This document shows, in pieces, positions 22,031 through 30,364 of a stretch of 44,001 nucleotides of DNA (position 1 is the stretch's first letter; each line of letters begins with the position of its first letter). Origin of the DNA: CAZEJK01 sp964512045. GTDB lineage: Bacteria > Acidobacteriota > Thermoanaerobaculia > Thermoanaerobaculales > Sulfomarinibacteraceae. A program made the position numbers and the translations under genes. The stretch spans positions 1-44,001 of the forward strand of contig CAZEJK010000014.1 of assembly GCA_964512045.1 (NCBI GenBank). The letters are read 5' to 3'. The notes under the pieces are model-generated. The model was not told the DNA's origin. It ran no database searches and was given only the letters and a program-made list of their open reading frames with translations.

Positions 22031-23977
22031 TCAGAAGTAATACCAGATGGTCCGGTACTCGCGCACACTCTCGCCGCGGTCGGAGAGCTCCTGAAGGTAA
22101 TCGTAGATCGGACGATCGATGTACCGGAACGCCGGCATCGGCTGGATCATCTTTTCCCACGGGTGGAACTCGTACACCCTCGCTCCATCGGCAAGAACCA
22201 TGATCAGGTTGTGGTCCTGACGGGCACGCAGATGGTTCTTGCCCATCCGCGGCACGTTGAACACCGGCTCATCGGTCCGGTCCAGGCCCGGCATGAGCCG
22301 CGCCTCCTCCTTGCGCTCCTGGAGCAAGCGGGCGATCGGCGCCATGTACCGCCACAGCTCGCGCTTTCCTTTCATGTTGAACGTGTAGTACGGGTCGACT
22401 CCGATCGAGCGGAGATCCCGGCGCAGCTTGCACGTCTCGAACCGACGGGAGTTCTCGATGGTGAACACCTGCTGGTTGTACACACTGATGCCGAGCTTGC
22501 GCACCTTGCGCACGGCGTCGCGCGCCTCCGGAGTGATCTCGTAGGAGTGCTCGAAGTGGGTCACCAGTACGATCTCCCGGATCCCCGGCTGGTGGTACCG
22601 CGCGAACATCTCGCACAGCGTGTCAGTGAACCGCTGCGGCAGCACCACGGGAGTCCTCGAGCCGAAACGGATCCGGTAGACGTGATCGATCTGCGCCAGC
22701 CGCGACAGGATCTTCTCGAGGACCCGATCGCTCATGATCAGCGGATCGCCGCCGGTCACCAGGACGTCTCCCACCGCCGGGTGCTCGGCAATCCAGTCGA
22801 TCGCCGCGGAGATGTTCTCCCACGACGACATGGCATCGGGCGCCATGCACTGATCGATCTCCCAGTTGCGCTGGCAATACACACAGATCTGCGCACAGGT
22901 GTTGTACGGCTTGAGAATCGAGATCATCGGGTAGCGCCGCGTCACCAGACCGATCGGCGACGTGTCGTGCTCACCCATGAAGTCGAACGCCTGGTTCCGG
23001 TCCTCCATGTGGGCCGCCATCTCACCGACATAGTCCGGCGGTGGGAGCACCTGCGCCCGCACAGCGTGATCGAACCCCACCGACGGCGTTCGGTCCATGA
23101 GGGAGAGGTAGTACGGTGTGATCCCAAACGGCAATCGGATGTCGTTCGCCTTGCGCAGCGCCGCCTCCCGCTCCGGAATGACCTCGATCAGGTCGAGCAC
23201 GGTATCGACCTTCTTGATCACGTGTCTCAGGTGCCAGCGGTAGTCGTCCCAGTCGTCGTCGGTACCACCGAAGTAGCGGAGGATCCGCTGCCTGTTGCGC
23301 TCCCGCCAGCCGATCACCTCGTGCTCCAGACCGGAGGGGTACCGCCGGAACATCTTGTGCACGCTGTCGCCCTGCTCGTCGAGCATCTCGGTGCGTTCGA
23401 TGGCGGCCTCCCGACCTTTCAGGCGGAGGAAATCCGGGATCCCCTTGCGAATCCTCTCGGTCTCCCGATACAGCCGGCTGGTGCCAGCCACTCCGTGGAA
23501 AAGGTAGTAGAACTCCATCAGGAAGCCGACGGAGACATCCTCGGTCTGACGACCGTTGGCCAGCTTCCAGAGGCAGTCGAGAGCCGAGAACCGCGTGCGC
23601 TTCTCGTTCACTGGCGCGATGATCGATCGCAGGACGGCGATACAGTCGCGCTGGACCGCCTTCTCCAGCACGTGGTCGGTGTTGTCCACCTCGAACAGCC
23701 GACGCTCGGTACGCTCGAGGAACGTGTACATCCGGTCGCGCGCCATCTCCAAGTCTGCAGCGCCCTGGAGCCGTTGGTACAGCTCGGGCACCGCCTCCCA
23801 CAGCATCTCGATCAGATGCTCGTCGGTCACCTCCCCCGGGACATGCTCCTCATCGAGAACGTCCGCCAGAAAATCTCCATCGATGACCTTGGTCGACGGC
23901 GAGAGGATCTCCTCCTCCTCCGTCGCGATCCGGTCGACTGGCAGCTCGACAACGGTGCTGTCATGAGTCGCGTCCAT
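22031..23977 (-). CDS. KamA (lysine 2,3-aminomutase)-family radical SAM protein, long form
   Basis: About 648 residues from the ATG at 23977, chosen because GGAGG lies 8 nt upstream; another ATG two codons earlier is too close. The radical SAM cluster motif CAQICVYC sits near residue 360, followed by GDVLVTGGDPLIM (S-adenosylmethionine-binding GGD region) and the mutase core FRYIDRPIYDYLQELSD at the end. VPRMGKNHLRARQDHNLIMV has a lysine at the place where KamA binds pyridoxal phosphate. Known KamA enzymes (about 420-470 residues) move an amino group from alpha to beta carbon of lysine or glutamate. The first 300 residues here are extra, mostly helical, and unassigned. Substrate is therefore unknown. 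A long structured leader precedes the gene. Confidence 0.85.
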   Translation of the reverse strand: MDATHDSTVVELPVDRIATEEEEILSPSTKVIDGDFLADVLDEEHVPGEVTDEHLIEMLWEAVPELYQRLQGAADLEMARDRMYTFLERTERRLFEVDNTDHVLEKAVQRDCIAVLRSIIAPVNEKRTRFSALDCLWKLANGRQTEDVSVGFLMEFYYLFHGVAGTSRLYRETERIRKGIPDFLRLKGREAAIERTEMLDEQGDSVHKMFRRYPSGLEHEVIGWRERNRQRILRYFGGTDDDWDDYRWHLRHVIKKVDTVLDLIEVIPEREAALRKANDIRLPFGITPYYLSLMDRTPSVGFDHAVRAQVLPPPDYVGEMAAHMEDRNQAFDFMGEHDTSPIGLVTRRYPMISILKPYNTCAQICVYCQRNWEIDQCMAPDAMSSWENISAAIDWIAEHPAVGDVLVTGGDPLIMSDRVLEKILSRLAQIDHVYRIRFGSRTPVVLPQRFTDTLCEMFARYHQPGIREIVLVTHFEHSYEITPEARDAVRKVRKLGISVYNQQVFTIENSRRFETCKLRRDLRSIGVDPYYTFNMKGKRELWRYMAPIARLLQERKEEARLMPGLDRTDEPVFNVPRMGKNHLRARQDHNLIMVLADGARVYEFHPWEKMIQPMPAFRYIDRPIYDYLQELSDRGESVREYRTIWYYF

Positions 23978-24061
23978 GTGCATGTCCTCCTTTCGAAACC
24001 GGCGGACACCCTACCCGCGGCGCCGGAGCCGGGCGCGGATCATCTCCACCGGTTGTGGAGT

Positions 24062-24160
24062 GGTGCTCTCGCCTTTCGGCTGGGATGGCTCACGCCTGCT
24101 CGAAGGTGAACGGCCGATCAGCCAGGTCTGCGGCTGACGGCGAGAAGCTGTGAGAGCACC
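24062..24160 (-). ncRNA. Candidate structured 5' leader (riboswitch-like) of the KamA-family gene
   Basis: In the predicted leader the outer arms GGTGCTCTC (RNA 5' side, plus 24152-24160) and GAGAGCACC (plus 24062-24070) form a 9-bp closing helix. Inside, in transcript order, are three hairpins: TCAGCC/GGCTGA (plus 24118-24137), GTTCAC/GTGAGC (plus 24088-24111, with one G-U pair), and GCC-GAAA-GGC with a GNRA tetraloop (plus 24071-24080) stacked directly on the closing helix. Junctions are 14, 6, 7 and 0 nt. This layout resembles metabolite-binding aptamers, but no known riboswitch consensus was recognised. Confidence 0.45.
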
Positions 24161-24168
24161 GCTCAATG

Positions 24169-24197
24169 AGTTTACCGCATGCATCGTTTCCGGGCAA
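24169..24197 (-). promoter_or_regulatory. Promoter of the KamA-family gene
   Basis: Minus-strand TTGCCC (plus 24192-24197) and TAAACT (24169-24174) with a 17-nt spacer. Start expected near 24162, immediately before the closing helix of the structured leader, giving an untranslated leader of about 185 nt. Confidence 0.6.
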
Positions 24198-24241
24198 GGC
24201 TGCGTCAGGCTTGCACGGCCATCAAGGAACCGCCGCCCCAC

Positions 24242-24250
24242 TGCTAGAAT
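24242..24250 (+). promoter_or_regulatory. Extended -10 promoter for the secreted-protein gene
   Basis: TGC-TAGAAT is an extended -10 box; no good -35 match is seen. It is divergent from, and about 45 bp from, the KamA promoter. The start would be near 24257. Confidence 0.4.
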
Positions 24251-24285
24251 CGGTGGACGTGCACGCTCAACAAAGGTGGAGCCGG

Positions 24286-24378
24286 GTGACAACGACGATA
24301 GAGGACGTATTCGCAAGATCTCGCCGTGATCCAACGGCTAACCGAGAACCATCCACAGGCCACCAGGAGGAGCCATGA
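24286..24378 (+). CDS. Possible 30-residue coupled leader ORF
   Basis: A GTG start at 24286 has GGAG about 5 nt upstream and opens a 30-codon frame ending in TGA that overlaps the next gene's ATG (ATGA at 24375-24378). The peptide begins VTTTIEDVFARSRRD and is polar without a signal. Nothing is recognised in it. The overlap suggests translational coupling, but a chance frame is quite possible. Confidence 0.3.
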   Translation: MTTTIEDVFARSRRDPTANREPSTGHQEEP

Positions 24379-24950
24379 TCGCCTTACCCGAACAACGCTA
24401 TCGCATCGCGAGGTACGCTGCGCTGCTCGCGCTCGGAGTTGCCACCGCCAGTGCCGCACCGAGCCCGGCTGGCGAGGTCCAGGCCGTGGAGGTCATCAAC
24501 CTTCCCGAGATCCAGCGAGTGGACGGCACGGTGGGCATCGACGGGCCAGTTCCGAGCGCGCGGATGGAGCGGTTCGGCGACGTGCTGGTGGCGCCGGTCC
24601 CGCGCAGCACCACCTCCCGCCTGGTAGAGGCGGGGACGTTGGAGACCGACGGCTTCGCCACGCTCCTGCTGAGCCTCGCCGTCGAGATCAAGGGAACTGT
24701 CACCACCGGTGGCACCGTTGGTGTCATGCTGGTTCCGGATGAGCCGCTGGTGGTGGAGACCTTGCGCACGGATGGTGTGGTGCTGTTTCCCGTCGAGCTG
24801 AGCATGGAGGCTGTCATCGGCGCCGAAGGCTGGCTGACGGCCGGCCCGATCGAGGTGGAGCTGGCGTTCCCCTCGTACCGCGTACTGCTCTACAACGGCA
24901 GCGACAAGTCACTGTCCGCAAACCTCTTCGCGTACTTGAGGAACAGCTGA
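24375..24950 (+). CDS. Secreted beta-rich protein of unknown function
   Basis: 191 residues. An N-terminal signal peptide is visible (IARYAALLALGVATASAAPS, cleavage near residue 28). The mature part opens with AVEVINLPEIQRVDGTVGID, a V-x-N-L-P-x-x-Q-x-V-x-G-x-V pattern known from many bacterial and phage beta-structured proteins, and ends with VLLYNGSDKSLSANLFAYLR. No enzyme motifs or cysteines stand out. Ribosome-binding site AGGAGG lies 4-5 nt before the ATG. It is followed after 164 bp by an ECF sigma gene; whether it belongs to that operon is open. Confidence 0.75.
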   Translation: MIALPEQRYRIARYAALLALGVATASAAPSPAGEVQAVEVINLPEIQRVDGTVGIDGPVPSARMERFGDVLVAPVPRSTTSRLVEAGTLETDGFATLLLSLAVEIKGTVTTGGTVGVMLVPDEPLVVETLRTDGVVLFPVELSMEAVIGAEGWLTAGPIEVELAFPSYRVLLYNGSDKSLSANLFAYLRNS

Positions 24951-25114
24951 GCGGTCGCGGGAGCAGATGATGCTCGCCGGCACCGGGCACCGATTGCGGC
25001 ACAATAAAGGCGCGCCTCGGATGCACCGCACCGGGGAGGTGGACCGAGCAATGGAGCAGGTTCAAGAGGTACACGACGGGATTCGGTTAATGGTCGTCCG
25101 GGAGGTTCGTTGAG

Positions 25115-25699
25115 ATGGTTGGAGACGAAGGCAAGGAGGACGCAGTGGAGGCCGTTGCAGCCACAATGGAACCGGTACCAACACCGCTGGACGATCTCAA
25201 GGACATCTTTGAGCAGCACCACCGCAAGGTGTTCCACGCGGCCTATCGGGTAACCGGCAACGCCTCGGACGCCGAGGACATCATGCAGACCGTGTTCTTG
25301 AAGCTTCTGCGACGGTACGACAAGGTGGACCTGTCGCAGGGCGCCGGCGGCTACCTCCATCGTGCGGCAGTCAATGCGGCTCTCGATCTCGTGCGGTCGA
25401 AACGAGTGACCAGCTCGGTGCCGATCAGCACTGAGGAGACCTCGGTGATGGCCGACGCGACGCCCGATCCAGAGCGGCGGCACGCCTCTTCGGAGCTTCG
25501 TCACCACCTGCGGTCCGCGCTGGGGGCGCTCAGCCCACGGGCGGCCGAGGTGTTCGTGCTCCGCCATATCGAGGGGCTCGGCAACCGCGAGATCGCCGAT
25601 ATGCTCGACACCTCTCCGAGTGTCGTAGCTGTCACGCTCCACCGCGCGACCCGCCGCCTCCGCTCCGCTCTCGCTTCGTTCCACGGGAGGACCTCATGA
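25115..25699 (+). CDS. ECF-type RNA polymerase sigma factor
   Basis: 194 residues. Region 2 is FEQHHRKVFHAAYRVTGNAS with DAEDIMQTVFLKLLRRYDKV; region 4 is LSPRAAEVFVLRHIEGLGNR with EIADMLDTSPSVVAVTLHRA. The N terminus (25-30 residues) is acidic and not conserved-looking; a GGGAGG lies 9 nt before the ATG at 25115. The stop overlaps the ATG of the following membrane anti-sigma gene (ATGA), the classic sigma/anti-sigma arrangement. It probably controls this operon and perhaps cell-envelope targets in response to a signal sensed by that partner. Confidence 0.92.
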   Translation: MVGDEGKEDAVEAVAATMEPVPTPLDDLKDIFEQHHRKVFHAAYRVTGNASDAEDIMQTVFLKLLRRYDKVDLSQGAGGYLHRAAVNAALDLVRSKRVTSSVPISTEETSVMADATPDPERRHASSELRHHLRSALGALSPRAAEVFVLRHIEGLGNREIADMLDTSPSVVAVTLHRATRRLRSALASFHGRTS

Positions 25700-28401
25700 C
25701 CCGCACACCGAAACCGAAGACGCTGCTCGACGACGCATGCCGAGAGATCCGCTCCGAGCCGATCCCGCCAGGGACGACGGCGGAGGCCGCCGCCCGCGTG
25801 TGGAGCAGGATCGCCACCGAGGCCGAGGCCGGCCGCCGGCAGCGGTACGCCGCCGACGCCGACGTCGACGCGATCCACGGCTGTGAGGACTTCCAGAAGC
25901 TGATCCCGGCCTACCTCGCCGGTCAGCTGAGCGAAGCCCGCAGGATGCTGCTCGAGGACCACTCCCGGGAGTGTCTCCTCTGTCGCAAGGCACTGATCGC
26001 CGCCCGAACCGGCGCGCGAAGCCCCGTCGAACGGGCCGCCGCCGTCCCCATGCCCCACCACATGTCGCGGACCACCCTGCGCTTGGCAGCGGCCGCAGCG
26101 ATCCTCGCAGCGGTCGTCATCGGCGGCTGGATCGTTCCCCAGCTGATGCCCGCCCCGTCGGTGATCGCCCACGTGGAGACCGTGGACGGCGAGCTGTACC
26201 GGCTCGACGGCGACATGAGCACGCCCCTGGCTACCGGCGACACTCTCGCCCCCGGCGAGGCGGTGCGCACCGGCAAGGATGGCGGTGCAGTGGTGCGGCT
26301 CGAGGACGGCTCCGCGGTGGAGATGCACGCTCGCTCCGAGCTGAAGGTCCAACCGAAGCGCCGCGGCACGACCCTCGACCTGATCCGCGGCAACGTGATC
26401 GTCGAGGCGGCCAAGCAGGGCGCCGGCCACCTGTTCGTGGCCACCAACGACTGTCTGGTGTCGGTCACCGGAACGATCTTCGCGGTGAATCACGGCACCA
26501 AGGGCTCGCGGGTTTCGGTGGTCGAGGGTGAGGTCAAGGTGCGCCAGCAGGGCCGGCATGACACCCTGAACCCAGGTCAGCAGGTCACAACGTCCTCGCG
26601 CATCACTCCAGTACCTGTGGCCGAGGAGATCGCCTGGAGCCGCAACGTCGACCGCTACCTGGCGATGCTCCAGGAGCTGGCAGAGATCGAGCGGGCCGTT
26701 CGCGCGAGTGTCCCGATGCCGGACGCACGGAGCTCCAGCCGGGTGCTCCAGCTAACGCCGGCGGACACCATCGTGTACGCCGCCATCCCCAACCTGGGCG
26801 AGACGTTCGCCGAGGGCTACCGGGTCACGGTGGAGCAGATCCGCTCCTCGGAGATCATCGGCCGGTGGTGGCAGGACAACGTCGTTCCGAACGGCATCGA
26901 TGCGGAGCTCGAGCGCGTGTTCGGCACCATCGAGGCGTTCGGCGAGACGATCGGCGACGAGGTCGTGGTCACGGTGCAGATGGATGCGACCACCAACGAG
27001 CCGACGCCTCTGGTCATGGCGCCGCTCAGCGATCCGCAGCGGTTCAGAGCTCTCCTGGAGGAGCAGCTGGCGGTGCTGGCCGAGCATGCCGGTGAGGAGG
27101 TTGCCATTCAGATCATCGACAGCCCGGCCGAGGCGGGCCAGGGCCAGATGGACCTGTGGATCGCCGGCGACCTGCTGGTGGTCTCGCCCGAGCCCACCAC
27201 GCTGGCCCGGGTGGCCGGGCTGATTGCCGATCCTGCAGCCAACCCATTCCGTCAGGGGCCGTTCTACGACACCCTCGCCCAGGCGTACCGGAGCGGAATC
27301 GACTGGTTGGTGGGCGCTGACCTCGGGCTCCTGGTCGGTACCGCAGCGGACGGCAGCGAGCACGCCGATGCGCTCCGTCAGTTCGGCCTGCTCGACGTGC
27401 GCCATCTCGTGCTGGAGCACTCGCCCGGCGACGCCGCCTCCACGCGCGCTCTGCTGACCTTCGACGGCCCGCGCCGCGGCGTCGCGTCGTGGCTCGCCGA
27501 GCCCGCACCGATGGGAGCGCTGGAGTTCGTGTCGCCGGACGCCACCGTGGCGAGCGGCTTCGTGGTCAAGACCCCGGCGCAGATGGTCGATGAGCTGTTC
27601 GGGCTCCTCGCCCAGATGAACCCGACGTTCGAGGCCGATCTGGCAAAGGCGGAGGCCGAGATCGGGCTGTCCCTCCGCGACGACCTCGCCGAGCCCCTCG
27701 GCGCCGAGTTCGCATTCGCGATGGACGGTCCGATGCTGCCCACGCCAGCGTGGAAGGTGGTCCTCGAGGTGTACGACTCCGCCCGGCTCCAGCACACTCT
27801 CGAGGAGCTGGTGGCGCGCATGAACACCGAGGTTGCACAGCTCGGTGACGGCGGCGGCTTCAGCCCCGGTGCTATCATCCTCGCCAGCACGACCGACGGA
27901 GGCCGGACATACCACTCGCTCACCACCGAGAACCTGCCGCTGACGATCCACTACACGTTCGTGGACGGCTACCTGCTCGCCGCACCGTTGCGCGCGTACC
28001 TGGACACGGCGATAGAGCAGCGCAACACCGGCTACACGCTGGTGTCGTCGGCGAGCTTCACCGAGCTGCTGCCAGCCGACGCCTACACCGACTTCTCCGG
28101 CGTCGTCTACCAGAACCTGGGCAGTGTGCTGGGTCCGCTCAGCCGCGGCGTCATGGAGAGCGTCGGCCAGAAGCTGACCGAGGAGCAGCGTACGGCGTTC
28201 GAGGCAGTCACGGCCAACCTGTCGGCGACGGTCACGTGCGCATGGGGCCATCGCGACCGGATCGAGATCGCCACATCAACGCCCAACGGGTTCGTGTCCT
28301 CTCGTCTGGCCGCTCTGATCGGCGGGTTCGGTGGACCACTCGGGATGCACTCGCTTCTCGACGTCACCGAGACAGCCGAGGACGCCACAACCGGCTCGTG
28401 A
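25696..28401 (+). CDS. Membrane anti-sigma factor with FecR domain and long exported C-terminal region
   Basis: 901 residues in one chain. The cytoplasmic part has a zinc-finger anti-sigma motif (Cys63, then His89, Cys93, Cys96 in EDHSRECLLC) that in this family clamps the sigma factor. One membrane span is at about 126-149. A FecR domain follows (about 155-300, with LAPGEAVRTGKDGGAVVRLE and GTIFAVNHGTKGSRVSVVEG), predicted outside the cytoplasmic membrane. The last 550 residues (from TPADTIVYAAIPNLGETFAE) look like the DUF3352 type of secreted protein, with repeated alternation of helices and strands and few cysteines. No function is known for that half; it may be the sensor. The fusion of all three parts is uncommon. 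Confidence 0.82.
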   Translation: MTRTPKPKTLLDDACREIRSEPIPPGTTAEAAARVWSRIATEAEAGRRQRYAADADVDAIHGCEDFQKLIPAYLAGQLSEARRMLLEDHSRECLLCRKALIAARTGARSPVERAAAVPMPHHMSRTTLRLAAAAAILAAVVIGGWIVPQLMPAPSVIAHVETVDGELYRLDGDMSTPLATGDTLAPGEAVRTGKDGGAVVRLEDGSAVEMHARSELKVQPKRRGTTLDLIRGNVIVEAAKQGAGHLFVATNDCLVSVTGTIFAVNHGTKGSRVSVVEGEVKVRQQGRHDTLNPGQQVTTSSRITPVPVAEEIAWSRNVDRYLAMLQELAEIERAVRASVPMPDARSSSRVLQLTPADTIVYAAIPNLGETFAEGYRVTVEQIRSSEIIGRWWQDNVVPNGIDAELERVFGTIEAFGETIGDEVVVTVQMDATTNEPTPLVMAPLSDPQRFRALLEEQLAVLAEHAGEEVAIQIIDSPAEAGQGQMDLWIAGDLLVVSPEPTTLARVAGLIADPAANPFRQGPFYDTLAQAYRSGIDWLVGADLGLLVGTAADGSEHADALRQFGLLDVRHLVLEHSPGDAASTRALLTFDGPRRGVASWLAEPAPMGALEFVSPDATVASGFVVKTPAQMVDELFGLLAQMNPTFEADLAKAEAEIGLSLRDDLAEPLGAEFAFAMDGPMLPTPAWKVVLEVYDSARLQHTLEELVARMNTEVAQLGDGGGFSPGAIILASTTDGGRTYHSLTTENLPLTIHYTFVDGYLLAAPLRAYLDTAIEQRNTGYTLVSSASFTELLPADAYTDFSGVVYQNLGSVLGPLSRGVMESVGQKLTEEQRTAFEAVTANLSATVTCAWGHRDRIEIATSTPNGFVSSRLAALIGGFGGPLGMHSLLDVTETAEDATTGS

Positions 28402-28479
28402 CCGACATATCCAGCTCGAGCAGGCGGTCCTGCGCTCCCCCAGGCGTCGGGACCGCCGCCGCTCACCTTCGGGAGCATC

Positions 28480-29448
28480 ATGGCCGCTGAACCTCTGTCC
28501 ACCACGCCGTCCGCCGAGCGCACGCCGGTCATCGAGCTGGATGGCCTCGGCGTGCGCTTCGGCCGCCACCAGATCCTGTCCGGTCTCACCGCACGCCTCA
28601 CCGGGCGCGCGATCGGCCTGCTCGGGCCGAACGGCGCCGGCAAGACGACTCTCATCAACACCCTCCTCGGCTTCTACCCGCCGTCGGAAGGCACGGCGCG
28701 CCTGTTCGGTCGCGATATCCGTACGGAGGCCAAAGACCTGCGGGGCGCCGTCGGTTACATGCCGGAGACCGACTCGTTCATCGCACAGATGAGCTGCGTC
28801 CGGTTCGTCCGGCTGATGGGTGAGCTCAGCGGGCTGCCACCGGACGCGGCGCTGGAGCGGGCCCACGAAGCGCTGCACTACGTCGGGCTCGGCGAGGCCC
28901 GCTACCGGCCGTTGGAAGGGTACTCCCAGGGGATGAAGCAGCTGGCCAAGCTCGCCCAGGGGATCGTCCACGGACCGCGGCTGCTGTTCCTCGACGAGCC
29001 CACCAACGGGCTCGATCCACCGGCTCGGGAGCGGATGCTCCGCCTGATCCGCGACATCCGCGACGAGGGCGAGCTGTGCCTGATCCTCTCCTCACACCTG
29101 CTCCGCGATGTGGAGGAGTGCTGCGAGGAGGTCCTGATCTTGAAAAAGGGAGAGATCGCCACCTACTGCGACCTCGCCGAGGAACGCCGGACGAACCGGC
29201 GCCTGGTGGAGCTGGAGATCCGCGGCAACGCCGAGCCGTTCGCTGCCGCGGTCAGCGAGCTCGGCTGCGAGGGTGCGACCCTGAACCAGAAGCGGCTCAA
29301 GGTGGTGGTTCCCGAAGGCCTCGCGATCGCTGATCTGTTCCGGCTTGCCGACCAGCATGAGGTCCAGCTGCGGCGGGTCGGCTACAAGCGCGACAGCCTC
29401 GAGGACATCTTCCTCAAGGCGATGGGAGACCACAATGGCCGTGTATGA
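28480..29448 (+). CDS. ABC transporter ATP-binding protein (first pair)
   Basis: 322 residues. Walker A GPNGAGKTTL, signature YSQGMKQLAKLAQ (a variant of LSGGQ common in export-type ABC-2 systems), Walker B LLFLDEPTNGLDP and switch histidine in LILSSHLLRDVEE are all present. A C-terminal extension of about 100 residues follows the nucleotide-binding domain. Overlaps the downstream permease by 14 nt, so the two are co-translated. It starts 78 nt after the anti-sigma gene with GGAG 4 nt before the ATG. It should drive export or membrane remodelling through the permease encoded next. Confidence 0.93.
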   Translation: MAAEPLSTTPSAERTPVIELDGLGVRFGRHQILSGLTARLTGRAIGLLGPNGAGKTTLINTLLGFYPPSEGTARLFGRDIRTEAKDLRGAVGYMPETDSFIAQMSCVRFVRLMGELSGLPPDAALERAHEALHYVGLGEARYRPLEGYSQGMKQLAKLAQGIVHGPRLLFLDEPTNGLDPPARERMLRLIRDIRDEGELCLILSSHLLRDVEECCEEVLILKKGEIATYCDLAEERRTNRRLVELEIRGNAEPFAAAVSELGCEGATLNQKRLKVVVPEGLAIADLFRLADQHEVQLRRVGYKRDSLEDIFLKAMGDHNGRV

Positions 29449-30364
29449 GCGATCGTACCGCCCGTACGCCGGACCGCTGACGCCGCGCTGGTCCAGGTGG
29501 CTGGTGTTTCCGGCCTACTCGCTACGCGAGGCGTTCCGGTCGCGGTTCTTCACCGGCTTCTTTGTCCTCTGCTTCATCCCGTTCCTCGGCTCGGCCGCGG
29601 TGATCTACATCCGCCACAACCTGCAGTTCCTCGTCAGCCTCGGGATCATCCAGGGCCTCCAGGTGGCCGATCTCCCGTCCATCGACGGACGCGCGTTCCT
29701 CTGGTTCCTGACCACAATGTCGCCACTGGCGTTTCTCACTACGGTTGTGGTCGGCCCGGCGCTGGTGGCCCCAGACCTGGCAAACAACGGGCTCCCGCTG
29801 ATCCTGTCGCGACCGATCAGTCGCACCGAGTACGTGCTCGGCAAGATGTCGGTGCTCGGCATCTTGCTGTCCGCGTTGACCTGGGTGCCCGCGCTGCTGC
29901 TGTTCGGCTTCCAGGCATCGTTCGCCGGCGGAAGGTGGCTGATCCAGCACCTCGATGTGGCCGCCGCAATCGTCATCGCCTCGCTGCTGTACATCGCCCT
30001 GCTGAGCCTGCTTTCGCTGGCGATCTCCGCGTGGGTGCGATCGAAGCTCGGCGCCCGCGGTCTGCTGTTCGGGATTCTCCTGATCCTCGGCGGACTGTCG
30101 GAGGCGATCAACGGCATCCTCAACACGTACTGGGGCCTTCTCCTCGATCCGGCCGACTCCATGGTCCGAGTGTGGCGGGCGCTGTTTGGGCTGGCGCCCG
30201 TCTCCGAGCTGCCGTTGTGGAGCGCCTGGGCCGCGCTGGTTNNNNNNNNNNTGATCCGGCTGCCGGTGGTCAGCTACGCGATTCCCGCGCTGGTTGCGAT
30301 CGGCCTGATCAGCATCGGTCTCCTCAACCGGAGGCTGCGGGCGTTCGAGGTGGTGCGCTCATGA
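29435..30364 (+). CDS. ABC-2 type permease (first pair), with an assembly gap
   Basis: About 309 residues from the ATG at 29435, inside the end of the ATPase gene. Six or so hydrophobic helices are seen, including FFTGFFVLCFIPFLGSAAVI, MSPLAFLTTVVVGPALVAPD and VVSYAIPALVAIGLISIGLL. The motif NNGLPLILSRPISRTEYVLG is typical of ABC-2 permeases. Ten N (30242-30251) fall near the C terminus; with ten bases the frame stays open, which fits a true length of 10 plus a multiple of 3, but the real sequence there is unknown. The stop overlaps the next gene (ATGA). Confidence 0.85.
   Translation: MAVYERSYRPYAGPLTPRWSRWLVFPAYSLREAFRSRFFTGFFVLCFIPFLGSAAVIYIRHNLQFLVSLGIIQGLQVADLPSIDGRAFLWFLTTMSPLAFLTTVVVGPALVAPDLANNGLPLILSRPISRTEYVLGKMSVLGILLSALTWVPALLLFGFQASFAGGRWLIQHLDVAAAIVIASLLYIALLSLLSLAISAWVRSKLGARGLLFGILLILGGLSEAINGILNTYWGLLLDPADSMVRVWRALFGLAPVSELPLWSAWAALVXXXXIRLPVVSYAIPALVAIGLISIGLLNRRLRAFEVVRS
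30242..30251. other. Assembly gap (10 N)
   Basis: Ten undetermined bases inside the first permease gene. A run of exactly 10 is often a placeholder for a gap of unknown length, so continuity of the sequence here is not guaranteed. Confidence 0.98.

Noticed and set aside
21863..24109. A 748-codon open frame on the plus strand opposite the KamA-family gene
   Set aside because: It mirrors the codons of a clear radical SAM gene, is rich in Arg, His and Pro, and has no family features; a GC-driven antisense shadow.
24088..24117. Glutamine-type riboswitch, because of CGTTCACC in the KamA leader
   Set aside because: The second conserved half (GGAAGTAGG-like) is missing and the overall fold differs; lysine riboswitch consensus elements are also absent.
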